Of a stretch of 64,000 nucleotides of DNA, positions 55,537 through 64,000 are shown one piece after another (the first letter of the stretch is position 1; every line of letters starts with the position of its first letter). Location: positions 1 to 64,000 of the forward strand of contig UQBS01000001.1 of the NCBI GenBank assembly GCA_900539345.1, read 5' to 3'. This stretch comes from an uncultured Coriobacteriaceae bacterium. Lineage in GTDB: Bacteria > Actinomycetota > Coriobacteriia > Coriobacteriales > UMGS124. Both the position numbers and the translations under genes were made by a program. Under the pieces are notes generated by a model. That model ran no database searches, had not been told where the DNA came from, and was given only the letters and a program-made list of their open reading frames with translations.

Positions 55537-55662
55537 GGTTCACTTGCCTTGCGCGCTGTGTTGACTTGGCCCGCGGGGGCTTTTTGTCCGCTGCACTTGG
55601 TATCCTATCTGCGATTGCGCTTATCGGTGGGCTCAGGAGCTCGCCGGCAGAAAGGTTGCCCG

Positions 55663-57294
55663 ATGAACGCCAAAGCAAATGCCTCCAGTGCCGCCGACAC
55701 CCCCAAGGTGCCCCGTCGCATCGCCTCGGTCATCATCAACTCCCTTAAGGGCGGTGTCGTGCCGCGCGTGGGCTTGCCGTACATCACCGTGGGTCGCCAG
55801 GCCGAGATTGAGGCGCTCCTGCACGACCTCGAGCTCGTGGGGGAGGGCGGCGCGTCGTTCCGCTTCCTCGTAGGCCGTTACGGTTCGGGCAAGAGCTTCT
55901 TGCTGCAGACCATCCGCAACCACGCCATGGGCAAAGGCTTCGTCGTGGCCGACGCCGACCTGTCGCCCGAGCGCCGCCTGCAGGGCACGAAGGGCCAGGG
56001 TCTGGCCACCTACCGCGAGCTTATCAGCAACCTTTCCACCAAGACGCGCCCCGAGGGCGGCGCGCTCACGCTCATTCTCGATCGCTGGATTTCCAACGTG
56101 CAGATGGAGGTGGCTGGCGAGGGCGGCTTCGACCTGGCAAACCCTGCCGACCCCGCGTTTGCCGCCGAGGTCGAGAAGCGCATCTACGTGGTCATTCGCC
56201 AGCTGCAGGACATGGTGCATGGATACGACTTCGCGCGCCTGCTCGCCATGTATTTCCGCGCCTACGTGGAGTCCGACGACGAGACGAAGGCCAATGTCGT
56301 ACGGTGGTTCCGTGGCGAGTACCGCACCCGCGCCGAGGCCAAGGCCGACCTGGGCGTGAACATCGTGATTGGCGACGACGACTGGTACGATTACATCAAG
56401 CTGTTTGCGAGCTTCCTCAAGGGCGCGGGCTACGCGGGCCTCGTTGTGCTTGTCGACGAGCTCGTGAACCTGTACAAGATTCCCAACGCCGTGGCACGCC
56501 AGTACAACTACGAGAAGATTCTCACCATGTACAACGACACGCTCCAGGGCCGCGCGAGCTACCTGGGCATCATCATGAGCGGCACGCCTCAATGCGTGGA
56601 GGACCGCCGCCGTGGCCTCTACAGCTACGAGGCGCTGCGCAGCCGTCTGGCTCAGGGACGCTTTGCCAGCGAGGGCCATGTGGACATGCTTGCCCCTGTC
56701 ATCCAGCTCCAGCCGCTGACCCCAGAGGAGCTGCTCGTGCTTGTGGAGAAGCTCGCCGACATCCATGCGGGCTTCTTTGGCTACGAGCGCGTCCTGCGCG
56801 AGGAGGACCTGGTGGCCTTCCTGCAGGTAGAGCTTGCGCGTGTGGGCGCCGACAGCCACATCACGCCGCGTGAGATCATCCGTGACTTCGTGGAGCTGCT
56901 CGACATCCTCTATCAGAACCCCGCGCTCACCCTTGAGGGGCTTGTGAATGACCCGGCGTTCTCCCAGCGTCCGGCCACCTTGCCGTGCGAGGAGGACGAT
57001 TCCCGCGTGACGAGCACCACCGCGCAAGCGGGATTCGGGCAGGCTTTCGCCTCCCGTCCGACTGCGTCCGGCGCTCAACGCATCGCTTCTTCGAGCTCGA
57101 CGTCTGCCGTCGCCGCGCAGGCGGCGCCGTCAGCGGGTCTTGGGCAGGTGGCCCCCGGTCGTTGCGCCCCGCAGTCGGCATCCTCGCTGTATGACGAGGT
57201 GATCCAGCCGACCGCCTCCGAGGTGCCTAGCACTCAGCGTGTGGCGGCCGAGCCGGTTGCGGCGCCGCGCACGTTCGCAGAGTTCACCATCTAG
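55663..57294 (+). CDS. BrxD-like P-loop ATPase (DUF2791)
   Basis: A 543-residue AAA-like ATPase. 'RRIASVIINSLKGGVVPRVG' at the N-terminus, Walker A 'VGRYGSGKSFLLQTIRNHA', Walker B 'LVVLVDELVNLYKIPNAVAR', sensor 'IIMSGTPQCVEDRRRGLYSY'; the C-terminal about 120 residues are low complexity. This family (BrxD, DUF2791) occurs in BREX type 2-like loci and in TerB-associated operons and is thought to drive DNA remodelling. GAAAGG precedes ATG 55663. It lies 126 bases after the TerB gene and ten bases before the helicase. Confidence 0.85.
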   Translation: MNAKANASSAADTPKVPRRIASVIINSLKGGVVPRVGLPYITVGRQAEIEALLHDLELVGEGGASFRFLVGRYGSGKSFLLQTIRNHAMGKGFVVADADLSPERRLQGTKGQGLATYRELISNLSTKTRPEGGALTLILDRWISNVQMEVAGEGGFDLANPADPAFAAEVEKRIYVVIRQLQDMVHGYDFARLLAMYFRAYVESDDETKANVVRWFRGEYRTRAEAKADLGVNIVIGDDDWYDYIKLFASFLKGAGYAGLVVLVDELVNLYKIPNAVARQYNYEKILTMYNDTLQGRASYLGIIMSGTPQCVEDRRRGLYSYEALRSRLAQGRFASEGHVDMLAPVIQLQPLTPEELLVLVEKLADIHAGFFGYERVLREEDLVAFLQVELARVGADSHITPREIIRDFVELLDILYQNPALTLEGLVNDPAFSQRPATLPCEEDDSRVTSTTAQAGFGQAFASRPTASGAQRIASSSSTSAVAAQAAPSAGLGQVAPGRCAPQSASSLYDEVIQPTASEVPSTQRVAAEPVAAPRTFAEFTI

Positions 57295-57303
57295 GCGGCC
57301 CCC

Positions 57304-59766
57304 TTGAACGTTTTCGACCGCTATGCGCCTTTCGTCCAGGATTTCATTTACTCGCACGGCTGGGAGTCGCTGCGCGGCATCCAGGTGGCCGCCGGCGACG
57401 CCATCTTCAACACCGACGACAACGTGCTCCTGGCGGCGTCCACGGCTTCGGGCAAAACTGAGGCGGCGTTCTTTCCGATTCTCACGCTCTTTGACGAGAA
57501 TCCGCCGGCATCGGTGGGCGCCATCTACGTGGGCCCGCTCAAGGCGCTCATCAACGACCAGTTCTACCGCCTGAACGACCTGTGCGCTGAGGCGGGCATC
57601 CCCGTGTGGCACTGGCACGGCGACGTGAGCGCCTCTCACAAGGCGCGCATGCTCAAGAACCCCTCGGGCATCCTGCAGATTACTCCCGAGTCGCTTGAAG
57701 CGCTGCTCATGCACAAGCATTCGGCTGTGGCCAGGCTTTTCAGCGACCTGCGCTTTGTGGTGATCGACGAGGTGCATTCGCTTCTGCGTGGCGATCGCGG
57801 AGGGCAGACGCTTTGCTGCATCGAGCGCCTCTCGCGCATGGCGGGCGTCAACCCCCGCCGCATTGGTCTATCGGCCACCATCGGCGACCCCGAGCTCACG
57901 GGCGAGATCCTCTCGCGCGGCACGGGTCGGGGCTGCGTCATCCCACAGGTCAAGGAGCAGGGCCGTACCTGGCGTCTCTCCATGGAGCATTTCTTCGTGA
58001 GCGGCCCCCAGGCGGTGCAGCGTGGACCTCATCCCCGCACGCAGATAAGCGAGCCTGCCGGAGCCGCAGGACCCGCGCTTGAGCCCGCCAGCGACGTGGC
58101 GCCCGAGCACGCCGACCCCGGTATCGCCTACATCTTCGAGCACACCAAAGATGCCAAGTGCCTGGTCTTTGTCAACTCGCGCGAAGAGGCTGAGGCTGTC
58201 ACCACGAGTCTGCGCCAGTATTGCGAGGCCACCGGCCAGCCCGACCGCTTCCTCATCCACCATGGCAACCTTTCCTCGTCGCTGCGCGAGAGCGCCGAGG
58301 ACGCCATGCGCGACGACGACCGCGTGTTCACGACCGTGACAACCGCCACCCTCGAACTCGGCATCGACATCGGCAGGCTTGAGCGGGCCTTCCAGATAGA
58401 CGCGCCGTTCACGGTGAGCAGCTTTCTGCAGCGCATGGGTCGCACCGGCAGGCGCGAGCGGCCTTGCGAGATGTGGTTCGTCATGCGCGAGGAGGAGCCC
58501 GAGGCGCGCGCCCTCATGCCCGAGTGCATTCCCTGGAAGCTTGTGCAAGGCATCGCCCTTGTGCAGGTGTACCTGGAGGAACGTTGGGTCGAGCCGCCGC
58601 GCACGGGCCGGATGCCCTTCAGCCTGCTCTATCACCAGACCATGGCGACGCTTGCCTCGTGCGGCGAGATGAGCGCCGCCCAGCTGGCCAATCAGGTGCT
58701 CAATCTGTCGTGCTTCGACAATATCTCGCCCGACGACTATCGGGTGCTCCTGCGTCACCTTGTGGACATCGACCACATCGAGCGCGCCGATGAGGGTGGT
58801 CTCATCGTGGGTCTCGCTGGCGAGCGCGTCACGAGTTCCTACAAGTTCTATGCGACGTTCCAGGACAACGAGGAGTACGCCTGCCGCAGCGAGTCTATGG
58901 AGCTCGGCACGATTGTGCAGCCGCCGCCACCGGGCGAGAAGATTGCCATCGCTGGCCATGTGTGGATTGTCGAGGAGGTTGACCACAAGCGCCATGTGGT
59001 GTACTGCACGCAGGTGAAAGGCAAGGTGCCGGCCTACTTTGGCGAGGTCGCCGGCGACATCCACACCCACGTGCTCGAACGCATGCAGCGCGTGCTGGCG
59101 GAGGACACGCAATACATGTACCTCATGGGCAACGCCCAGGCTCGCTTGGAGGAGGCGCGCCATGTCGCACGCGCCTCGGGGCTTGTTGCGGGGCCGACCC
59201 CTCCGGCGGGGGCTTTGCCTGCGGGAGCGGCGCGTCTGCCTCGCCAGGCAGCCCAGGGTGCCGTGTGGGGGGAGGACCCGGCTGACTGGCAGGATGCGGG
59301 TGCCGCTGGCCCTGGGGGCGTGCGTGGCAACGAGGCGCTCATGCGCTCCTCGGACGCAGGCGAGTTTCCCTATGCCGCCGCAGCCTCTTTGGCCGAGGGT
59401 GACTGGCTTATCAACCTGGGCGGCGACACCTGGGCGCTTTTCCCCTGGCTGGGCACGTATGCGTTCCTGACGCTCGAGCGTCTCATCAAGATCAAGTGTG
59501 CGCCCCGCCTGGGCATCAAGGGCATCGACTCGGCGCGGCCCTACTACATCCAGTTCCGCATGGCAGCCGAGCGAGACGACTTCCTGCAAGTAGTGCAGCA
59601 AGAGGCGCTCGCCCTTACCGACCCCATGGAGCTCGTGTATCCCGAGGAAGTGCCCATCTTCGACAAGTACGACGAGTTCGTTCCCGAAAGCCTCGTGCGC
59701 AAGGGTTTCGCCCACGGCGTGCTCGACATCGAAACCATGCGCGCCCGCGTCCTTTCCTGGCAATGA
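57304..59766 (+). CDS. BrxHI/Lhr-like superfamily 2 helicase
   Basis: An 820-residue DEAD/DEAH helicase. Motif I 'AASTASGKTEAAFF', Ia 'YVGPLKALINDQFYR', II 'VVIDEVHSLLRGDRGG', III 'IGLSATIGDPE', V/VI 'TATLELGIDIGRLERAFQI' and 'QRMGRTGRRERP', then a C-terminal winged and beta region. Two Ala/Pro/Gly-rich inserts (about residues 240-275 and 620-660) are unusual. It fits the Lhr-like BrxHI group. It begins with TTG ten bases after the BrxD stop, so translation is coupled. An intrinsic terminator overlaps its stop codon. Confidence 0.86.
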   Translation: MNVFDRYAPFVQDFIYSHGWESLRGIQVAAGDAIFNTDDNVLLAASTASGKTEAAFFPILTLFDENPPASVGAIYVGPLKALINDQFYRLNDLCAEAGIPVWHWHGDVSASHKARMLKNPSGILQITPESLEALLMHKHSAVARLFSDLRFVVIDEVHSLLRGDRGGQTLCCIERLSRMAGVNPRRIGLSATIGDPELTGEILSRGTGRGCVIPQVKEQGRTWRLSMEHFFVSGPQAVQRGPHPRTQISEPAGAAGPALEPASDVAPEHADPGIAYIFEHTKDAKCLVFVNSREEAEAVTTSLRQYCEATGQPDRFLIHHGNLSSSLRESAEDAMRDDDRVFTTVTTATLELGIDIGRLERAFQIDAPFTVSSFLQRMGRTGRRERPCEMWFVMREEEPEARALMPECIPWKLVQGIALVQVYLEERWVEPPRTGRMPFSLLYHQTMATLASCGEMSAAQLANQVLNLSCFDNISPDDYRVLLRHLVDIDHIERADEGGLIVGLAGERVTSSYKFYATFQDNEEYACRSESMELGTIVQPPPPGEKIAIAGHVWIVEEVDHKRHVVYCTQVKGKVPAYFGEVAGDIHTHVLERMQRVLAEDTQYMYLMGNAQARLEEARHVARASGLVAGPTPPAGALPAGAARLPRQAAQGAVWGEDPADWQDAGAAGPGGVRGNEALMRSSDAGEFPYAAAASLAEGDWLINLGGDTWALFPWLGTYAFLTLERLIKIKCAPRLGIKGIDSARPYYIQFRMAAERDDFLQVVQQEALALTDPMELVYPEEVPIFDKYDEFVPESLVRKGFAHGVLDIETMRARVLSWQ

Positions 59767-59797
59767 CACAAGGGGAGGGGCGTGCTGTGTCATTTTG
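59762..59797 (+). terminator. Terminator of the TerB-BrxD-BrxHI operon
   Basis: AATGACACA pairs with TGTGTCATT, followed by TTTG. It overlaps the helicase stop codon and ends the three-gene transcript. Confidence 0.65.
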
Positions 59798-60104
59798 CGC
59801 GCCGTGGGAGCGGCCGCTCTCGGACGCAAGGGGACGAGGGCGCTGCGTTATGGCATGCTCGACGTTGATGCCGCTTGAACTTGCGTTCTCGGTTGGCAAT
59901 GACGAAAAGGAATGGCGAAAAGAGGCCGGTGCAATCCGTCGTTTCGGGTTAGTTCTGCCTGGTCACACCCCATGGCGCACGTGCCGCCGCTTGTTGGCAC
60001 CCAATGGCACGCCGGGCCACTTCGTTGCAAATGCAACAGTCCTGGTGAGCAAAGGGGCTATACTGGACTGCATCCGTGTGCTTTGCTAAGGAGAGGATGT
60101 TTGC
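59798..60104. other. Intergenic region before xdhC
   Basis: About 300 bases without a convincing gene. AAGGAGAGG at the right end is the ribosome site of the next gene; the rest shows no recognised element. Confidence 0.35.
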
Positions 60105-61094
60105 ATGAAGAAGGAAACGCTCGTTGCCATTGTCGAGGCTCTCAAGGAGGGCAAGACGCCGGTTTTCCCTGCGGAGGACTTCCCCTGCTTCGAGCCGGAG
60201 GCCCTCGCGGGCAAGGAGAACGTGACGCCCGTCGTGCTCGACGCCCTCGTCAACGGCATCACTATGGCCGACGTGCCCGTTTTCGAGCGTGCCATCGCTG
60301 CCATGGACGCTGGCGAGCTTGCCTGGATCGGCTTCAAGCTCGTGTTCGACCCCCAGGCCGCTCAGTCCAATGTGGACAACGAAGTCACCAAGAAGTACGG
60401 CGAGCAGGGTTCTGCCGACGGTGAGCCGCTCGTTTTCTTCTGCAGCGATGCCAAGGAGGTCGTGGCCAGCCGCGAGTACTCGCCGCGCGACCTCTTCCAG
60501 ATGAAGGACATCACGCGTGGCCCGGGCATGCACAACGACCAGTTCGCCGGCCTCACCTGGATGAGCGCCCCGCTTTTCGACAAGGTCCACGTGTGGCTGC
60601 TCGGTGCTTCCGACGCTGCTGCCGAGACGGCCGCCCTCGCCGAGCACGTGGGCTTCCGCGTGACGGTCGTGGACTACGATCCCGCCTACATCAGCGAGGA
60701 GCGCTTCCCCACTTCTGAGCGCATCCTGCTGCCTGGCCCCGGTTTTGTCGGCATCGACGACATCGAGTGCGCTCCTGAGGACTACGTGTGCGTCCTTACC
60801 CGTGGCCACATGTTCGACCCGCAGGGCTGCGTGTGGGGCACGCGCCAGCACGCGCACTACGTGGGCATGATGGGCTGCAAGGGCAAGAACGACACCGTGC
60901 ACAACCTCGTGCTGGCCCAGGGCGCAACCGAGCTCGACTGGCAGCGCGTCAAGCGCCCCATCGGCCTCAAGTTTGGCGCCAAGACCCCCGCAGAGCTCGC
61001 CATCGCCATCGTCGCCGAGCTCGTGGACGTGCGTTACCAGCAGCGTTACTCCGCCGAGGCTCGCGCCAAGCACGAGGCCAGCCTGGGCAGGTAG
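60105..61094 (+). CDS. XdhC-family protein
   Basis: A 329-residue XdhC/CoxI-type protein. The C-terminal Rossmann domain shows 'VHVWLLGASDAAAETAALAE', 'GFRVTVVDYDPAYISEERFP', 'EDYVCVLTRGHMFDPQGCVW' and 'YVGMMGCKGKNDTVHNLVLA', with the family's final 'RPIGLKFGAKTPAELAIAIV'. XdhC proteins deliver and sulfurate molybdenum cofactor for xanthine dehydrogenase-like hydroxylases. No hydroxylase is in the window, so its client is elsewhere. Monocistronic, ending at a strong bidirectional terminator. Confidence 0.85.
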   Translation: MKKETLVAIVEALKEGKTPVFPAEDFPCFEPEALAGKENVTPVVLDALVNGITMADVPVFERAIAAMDAGELAWIGFKLVFDPQAAQSNVDNEVTKKYGEQGSADGEPLVFFCSDAKEVVASREYSPRDLFQMKDITRGPGMHNDQFAGLTWMSAPLFDKVHVWLLGASDAAAETAALAEHVGFRVTVVDYDPAYISEERFPTSERILLPGPGFVGIDDIECAPEDYVCVLTRGHMFDPQGCVWGTRQHAHYVGMMGCKGKNDTVHNLVLAQGATELDWQRVKRPIGLKFGAKTPAELAIAIVAELVDVRYQQRYSAEARAKHEASLGR

Positions 61095-61130
61095 GGCTCG
61101 CCCGAGACGCCTTGCGCAACTCCCGCTATG

Positions 61131-61169
61131 AAAAATCCCCCAGCCCACACCATGTGGACTGGGGGATTT
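61131..61169. terminator. Bidirectional terminator between xdhC and opp
   Basis: AAAATCCCCCAG pairs with CTGGGGGATTTT, with A and T tracts on both sides, between convergent genes. Confidence 0.85.
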
Positions 61170-61212
61170 TCGTAAGCGAGCAATCGCGGCGTTGCTGCGC
61201 CTTGTCGTGCTC

Positions 61213-62247
61213 CTACACCAGCGGGTGGTGGCAGGCGCACATGTGCGGCCCCTCGGGGGTCTGCGCCAGGCAACGCAGCTCGGGGCTCTCGGTGCGGCAC
61301 AGCTCGTCGGCGTAGGGGCACCTCGGGTGGAAGCGGCAACCGCTCGGCAGGTTGATGGGGGAGGGAAGCTCGCCCAGAACCGCCGCTTTCTTGTCGTCCA
61401 CCTTGTTCTCCTCCATGGAGGGCGCGGCGGCAAGAAGCACCTTGGTGTAGGGGTGCGCCGGCGCGGTGTACAGCGTGTCGGTGGGGGCAGTCTCCACCAT
61501 GGCGCCCAGGTACATCACGGCTACGCGGTCGGAGATGTAGCGCACCACGCGCAGGTCGTGGCTGATGAACAGGATCGACAGGCCAAGCTTCTCCTGGAGG
61601 TCGCAAAGCAGGTTGATAATCTGCGCCTGGATGGAGACGTCGAGTGCCGAAACCGGCTCGTCGGCGATGATGAGCTTGGGCTGCACGGCCAGGGCGCGGG
61701 CGATGCCGATGCGCTGACGCTGGCCGCCCGAGAAGGCGCTCGGCAGGCGGTCGGCCTGGTCCTCGCTGAGGCCCACGAGCTCAAGCAGCTCGATGATGCG
61801 TGCGTCGACCTCGGCTTTGGTGCACATGTTGTGGTGCAGCAGCTCCTCGCGCAGCACCTGGCGCACGGTCATGCGGGGGTTGAGCGAAGAGTAGGGATCC
61901 TGGAAGATCATCTGGATGTCTTTGCAGCTGTTGCGCAGCTCATGCTTGGAAAGCTGAGAGAAGTCAACGCCCGCAAAGACGACCTTGCCGCCCGTGGGGT
62001 TGTACAGGTTGATGACCGTGCGGGCAAGCGTGGACTTGCCGCAGCCGGACTCGCCCACCAGGCCGAGCGTCTCGCCTGCGTTGAGGGAGAACGACACGTG
62101 ATCCACGGCGGTGAGGTGCTTGCGCTCCTTGCGCATGACGGCGTCAAGCACGCCGTACTTGAGGGGGAAGCTCTTGCACAGGTCGGTCACCTCAAGCAGG
62201 GGCTCGCCCTGCGCGGCAGCCTTGGGAGCCTTCGTCTCTTCGGCCAT
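61213..62247 (-). CDS. oppF: Oligopeptide ABC transporter ATP-binding protein OppF
   Basis: A 344-residue ABC ATPase: Walker A 'LVGESGCGKSTLARTVINLY', Q-loop 'MIFQDPYSSLNP', signature 'AFSGGQRQRIGIARALAVQP', Walker B 'LIIADEPVSALDV', H-loop 'FISHDLRVV'. The C-terminal cysteine motif ('FHPRCPYADELC') is typical of Opp/Dpp ATPases and may hold an iron-sulfur cluster. Its start overlaps oppD by one base. Together the pair energises import of peptides, matching the amino-acid fermenting lifestyle. Confidence 0.93.
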   Translation of the reverse strand: MAEETKAPKAAAQGEPLLEVTDLCKSFPLKYGVLDAVMRKERKHLTAVDHVSFSLNAGETLGLVGESGCGKSTLARTVINLYNPTGGKVVFAGVDFSQLSKHELRNSCKDIQMIFQDPYSSLNPRMTVRQVLREELLHHNMCTKAEVDARIIELLELVGLSEDQADRLPSAFSGGQRQRIGIARALAVQPKLIIADEPVSALDVSIQAQIINLLCDLQEKLGLSILFISHDLRVVRYISDRVAVMYLGAMVETAPTDTLYTAPAHPYTKVLLAAAPSMEENKVDDKKAAVLGELPSPINLPSGCRFHPRCPYADELCRTESPELRCLAQTPEGPHMCACHHPLV

Positions 62248-63356
62248 TATGCAACGCCTCCCTTCTTCTTGGGCGTGATGTCGGGCGTAAGGGCATCGGC
62301 CGCATCCTTGTCGGCGTTGACGCCCTGCTCAGAGCCGGATGCAATGAGCTCTTCAGCGAAGTCGCGGTCCTGGTCGGTCACGCGGGTGCGGTCGTAGGGG
62401 TCGGCGTGGTGGCAACGCACGCGGTGGCCACCCACAAGCGTCTGCATGTTGGGGGCCTTGGTGCGGCACATCTCGTCGGCAAAGGGGCAGCGGGGCGCAA
62501 AAGCGCAGCCCACAATCTCGTGAGCCAGGTTCGGCGGCGCACCGTGGATGGGCTCCAGACGGGCGCGCGTGTCGTTCTCAGCAGGCAGCGAGTTGATGAG
62601 GCCCACGGTGTAGGGGTGCTTGGGGTGGTGCAGCAGGTTGCGCGTGTCGGCGATCTCGACGATGCGGCCGGCGTACATGACGCCCACGTGGTGGCACATC
62701 TCGTTCACGACGCCCAGGTCGTGCGTCACGAGCAGGATGGACATGCCGAGCTTCTCGCGCAGGTCGTTGAGCAGGCAGATGATCTGGTCCTGGATGGTGA
62801 CGTCGAGGGCGGTGGTGGGCTCGTCGGCAAGCAGCAGACGAGGCTGGCTTGCCAGGGCGATGGCGATCATCACGCGCTGACGCATACCGCCCGACATCTC
62901 ATGGACGTAGTTGCCCATGCGGTTGGCCGGCTCGGGGATGCCCACGAGGCGCAGCAGCTCGATAGCGCGCTCCTCCATCTCCTTCTTGCTCAGACCCTCG
63001 CGCTTGAGGGACTCGAAGAATTGCTTGCGCACGGTGGTGACCGGGTTGAGCGAGGTCATCGGGTCCTGGAAGATCATGCCGATCTCTTTGCCGCGCAGGC
63101 CTCGAATCTCGCGGTCGTTCATCGTCGTGAGCTCCTGGCCCTTGTAGCGCACGGAGCCGCCCACGATCTTGCCCACCTCGGGCAGCAGGCGCACGAGCGA
63201 ACGGGCGGTGGTGGACTTACCGCAGCCCGATTCGCCTACCAGGCCGAACGTCTCGCCCTCGGCGATGGAGAACGTGACCTTCTCCACGGCGCGCACCGTG
63301 GAGCTCTTGGTTATGTAGTGCATTGAGAGGTCGTCGACCTCGAGGATGTTTGCCAT
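62247..63356 (-). CDS. oppD: Oligopeptide ABC transporter ATP-binding protein OppD
   Basis: A 369-residue ABC ATPase: 'FGLVGESGCGKSTTARSLVR', 'GMIFQDPMTSLNPVTTVR', 'EMSGGMRQRVMIAIALASQP', 'LLLADEPTTALDVTIQDQII', 'LVTHDLGVV' and the C-terminal 'FAPRCPFADEMC'. It ends in a charged tail of about 40 residues. It lies between oppF and oppC on the same strand. Confidence 0.93.
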   Translation of the reverse strand: MANILEVDDLSMHYITKSSTVRAVEKVTFSIAEGETFGLVGESGCGKSTTARSLVRLLPEVGKIVGGSVRYKGQELTTMNDREIRGLRGKEIGMIFQDPMTSLNPVTTVRKQFFESLKREGLSKKEMEERAIELLRLVGIPEPANRMGNYVHEMSGGMRQRVMIAIALASQPRLLLADEPTTALDVTIQDQIICLLNDLREKLGMSILLVTHDLGVVNEMCHHVGVMYAGRIVEIADTRNLLHHPKHPYTVGLINSLPAENDTRARLEPIHGAPPNLAHEIVGCAFAPRCPFADEMCRTKAPNMQTLVGGHRVRCHHADPYDRTRVTDQDRDFAEELIASGSEQGVNADKDAADALTPDITPKKKGGVA

Positions 63357-63371
63357 GTCTCAGGCCCCCTT

Positions 63372-64000
63372 CTAGTCCTTGGTCCTGAGCAGGTCGTTGA
63401 GGCCGTCGCCAAAGAGCGAGAAGCCGAGACCAACGATTGCCATGACGATGCCGGGCATGGAGGAAATCCACCAATAGCCGCCGAGCAGGTAGCTCTTGCC
63501 ACTGGAGATGATGGAGCCCCACTCAAGGGTGGCGGCGTCCACGCCCAGGCCCAGGAAGCTCATGGAGGCGGCGGTCATGATGCACATGACGATGTCGGAG
63601 GCCGCGTACACCACGGAGCTGGAGATGACGTTGGGCAGGATGTGGCGGAAGATGATCTTCGCATCGGAGTAGCCCAGGGTCTTGGCGGCCTGCACATACT
63701 CGGAGTTCTTGGCGATGAGGACCTCGGAGCGCACGAGACGCGTGTAGGGAGGCCAGCTTACGATCCACATGGCGATGAGCAGGTTCATGACGCCGTTGCC
63801 CAGGATGGCCACGATGGCGATGGCGAGGACCATGAACGGGAACGCCACGAAAATGTCGAGGATGCGCATGATGATGGTGTCGAGCTTGCCGCCGTAGTAG
63901 CCGCAGATGAGACCCAGAAGGGTGCCCACCACGAAGGGCAGGGCCACCGAACCCAGGCCGATGAGCAGGTCGAGGCGCGTGGCGGCGATGACCATGGTGT
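63372..64000 (-). CDS. oppC: Oligopeptide ABC transporter permease OppC (partial)
   Basis: The last about 209 residues of a BPD-type permease, cut by the window edge. Visible are five hydrophobic segments and the cytoplasmic coupling motif 'YVQAAKTLGYSDAKIIFRHI', 'LPNVISSSVVYAASDI', 'SMSFLGLGVDAATLEWGSII', typical of OppC/DppC. The missing N-terminal part should hold about 90 residues and one membrane helix. Confidence 0.92.
   Translation of the reverse strand, partial: TMVIAATRLDLLIGLGSVALPFVVGTLLGLICGYYGGKLDTIIMRILDIFVAFPFMVLAIAIVAILGNGVMNLLIAMWIVSWPPYTRLVRSEVLIAKNSEYVQAAKTLGYSDAKIIFRHILPNVISSSVVYAASDIVMCIMTAASMSFLGLGVDAATLEWGSIISSGKSYLLGGYWWISSMPGIVMAIVGLGFSLFGDGLNDLLRTKD

Overview
The window is G+C-rich DNA from an anaerobic actinobacterium, most likely a gut Coriobacteriia (Collinsella/Olsenella-like). 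This rests on the gene repertoire: a ferredoxin-dependent 2-oxoacid oxidoreductase, a phenylacetate-CoA ligase, LarE, XdhC and oligopeptide transporters. It also rests on codon use and on encoded CCA ends in the tRNAs. The genus is an inference.

1-14714, chromosomal backbone. A glycine riboswitch precedes a sodium:alanine/glycine symporter. A small membrane protein (DUF308) follows. Then comes an amino-acid catabolism block on the minus strand: an aromatic-type CoA ligase (PaaK) with an HTH-less LysR effector domain, a three-gene 2-oxoacid:ferredoxin oxidoreductase with fused gamma and delta subunits, and a PLP aminotransferase. Together these could turn amino acids into 2-oxoacids and acyl-CoAs while reducing ferredoxin. 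LarE, YhbY and a coupled ATP-grasp / unknown-protein pair complete the block. 14807-15931 is a small acquired patch (XRE regulator, HicA, HicB) next to the phage attachment site.

16030-49809, an intact-looking siphovirus-type prophage of about 33.8 kb inserted in the 3' end of a tRNA-Asn. The minus strand carries the lytic program. Read from right to left, this is early regulators and small proteins, a Lar-like protein, a replisome organizer with iteron-like repeats, SSB, an ArpU/RinA-like late regulator, HNH, terminase, portal, a MuF protein fused to a papain-fold toxin, scaffold, capsid, connectors and the tail. The tail includes a programmed -1 frameshift in the tail-assembly chaperone. 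Tail fibre, holin and amidase end the program. The right end on the plus strand carries repressors, a toxin-antitoxin-chaperone module (MqsR, MqsA with a C-terminal extension, SecB-like), an unknown membrane protein bracketed by paired inverted repeats, and a large serine integrase. The integrase reading frame runs through the attachment core into the host tRNA.

49801-64000, backbone again. It holds tRNA-Asn, a peptide deformylase-like protein lacking the catalytic Glu, tRNA-Leu and tRNA-Gly, a secreted protein and a HAD phosphatase. A three-gene defence-like cassette follows (TerB-N/TerB-C protein, BrxD-like ATPase, BrxHI-like helicase). XdhC and an opp oligopeptide ABC transporter cut by the window end close the region.

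The most noteworthy items are the phage-borne MqsRA-SecB module, the integrase whose C-terminus is swapped on integration, the TerB/BrxD/BrxHI trio, the MuF papain-fold toxin, and a helically phased heptamer array at the start of the late genes. Two genes, possibly three, look disrupted by a one-base change; whether that is assembly error, phase variation or decay cannot be told from sequence alone.
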